DNA of 64,000 nucleotides from CAG-698 sp964385755. Lineage in GTDB: Bacteria > Bacillota_I > Bacilli_A > ML615J-28 > CAG-698. The translations under genes were made by a program, and so were the position numbers. Positions 63,487 to 64,000 of this stretch are shown here, piece after piece. Every line of letters starts with the position of its first letter. Position 1 is the stretch's first letter. The stretch lies in contig CAYLPZ010000003.1 of NCBI GenBank assembly GCA_964385755.1, positions 62,001 to 126,000 of the forward strand, in the 5' to 3' direction. Under the pieces are notes generated by a model that saw nothing but the letters and a program-made list of their open reading frames with translations, ran no database searches and had not been told where the DNA came from.

Positions 63487-64000
63487 TGCTTTGCATAGCG
63501 TATTGTGATAGGTCTACTGCGCCAACAAGATTATATACGATTTTTATATCTTGGAATTTTTGTTCTTTGTAAACTTCCGTTTTCCTATGTAAATTCTATC
63601 CACGAAACTGTGAAGAATATCGGGCGTAAGTTCTTCAATCTCCGTATATTGTTTTACAATACGAATAAACTTTGCTAATGTCTCGCCTTCGTTATCCACG
63701 ACGGCGAGAATTTCTTTTAGTTCTTGTACTTTTCGGTTTAACTCGTTTTGTTCTTCTTCGTAAGACTTGGAAAGGTAGTCAAAACGCTCATCAGTTATTC
63801 TTCCGCTTACGTTATCTTCGTATAATTTGCGAATAATCTTATTGATTTTATCGATTAAAACAAAGTTGTCTTTACCTTCTACGTAATTGGTTTCGATATA
63901 TTCGTTAAGAACTTTATATTCTTTAAGGTTATCGTATTTGGATAAGTTAAAGTTGATATGAATGATATTAACGTCGAGAACGTTTTTTGTACGTAGGCTT
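63473..64000 (-). pseudogene. Large serine recombinase, C-terminal part, frameshifted; runs off the window
   Basis: From the window edge one minus-strand frame reads GRITDERFDYLSKSYEEEQN, then FIRIVKQYTEIEELTPDIL, HSFVDRIYIGK, the C-terminal coiled coil of TnpX-type recombinases. Its stop is at 63544. One missing A in the AAAA run near 63584 moves the frame; in the other frame the expected tail TEVYKEQKFQDIKIVYNLVG continues to a TGA at 63473 (DUF4368-like). Codon use is GC-richer than the host. A second mobile element therefore begins here; whether the truncated protein still works is unknown. Confidence 0.72.

Overview
The window looks like a chromosome segment of a very AT-rich, low-GC Gram-positive-type anaerobe, probably an uncultured gut member of the Bacilli/Mollicutes-like Firmicutes. 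The evidence is AT-rich codon use, AGGAGG-type ribosome sites, many lipobox lipoproteins, a T-box leader, PPi-dependent phosphofructokinase and an arginine deiminase pathway. TGA is used as a stop, so the standard code applies. The taxon is inference; there is no rRNA or tRNA gene to anchor it.

Layout. 1-7 kb: cdsA and uppS (lipid and undecaprenyl synthesis), a TetR regulator, a large MMPL/RND exporter, a small membrane protein and a CxxC protein of the FliB type. 7-10.4 kb: a decayed gene, a secreted SGNH-hydrolase lipoprotein and an orphan membrane protein. 10.4-15.7 kb: a complete branched-chain amino acid ABC importer (livFGMHJ order on the minus strand) behind an isoleucine-type T-box leader; its LivF carries an unusual insertion. 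15.8-18.7 kb: a hydrolase-acetyltransferase fusion, yaaA, and a hypB (hydrogenase maturation) remnant. 18.7-24.7 kb: uraA with a leader-peptide attenuator, and the arginine deiminase operon arcA-argF-arcC with two unknown upstream genes. 24.8-25.6 kb: rhodanese lipoprotein and thioredoxin.

25.86-32.3 kb is a foreign, visibly GC-richer island. It holds a truncated MFS transporter, a coiled-coil membrane protein and a lipoprotein. It also has GC-rich hairpins, a structured leader RNA ending in a strong terminator, a small TTG-start protein overlapping an HUH Rep, a large serine integrase and a 123-bp nested inverted repeat. Broken resolvase and transposase ends follow. Host DNA resumes with a recC-recB-recD operon (32.9-41.1 kb), unusual where AddAB is expected. 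PPi-PFK, a lipoprotein, two G3E/CobW GTPases (one with a Cys/His metal-binding repeat of about 146 residues), a flavoprotein, an HD hydrolase, an ArsC/Spx-like protein and a DUF2807 lipoprotein follow.

50-55.5 kb is a toxin/defence-like accessory patch: a Bro-N/Fic protein with a palindromic operator, duplicated and broken zinc-ribbon genes, an AAA/DUF4143 ATPase, and an AbiE toxin-antitoxin pair whose toxin is frameshifted in a G tract. The abiE block sits between 80-bp direct repeats. 55.5-63.4 kb: NUDIX, RlmD-type rRNA methyltransferase, GNAT, DUF554, two adjacent Ig-like/trypsin-fold lipoproteins (one with an intact Ser triad, one with Cys and Asn substitutions) and a penicillin-binding-protein-like serine hydrolase. 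The window ends inside a second, frameshifted large serine recombinase.

All calls come from reading the sequence; no database search was run.
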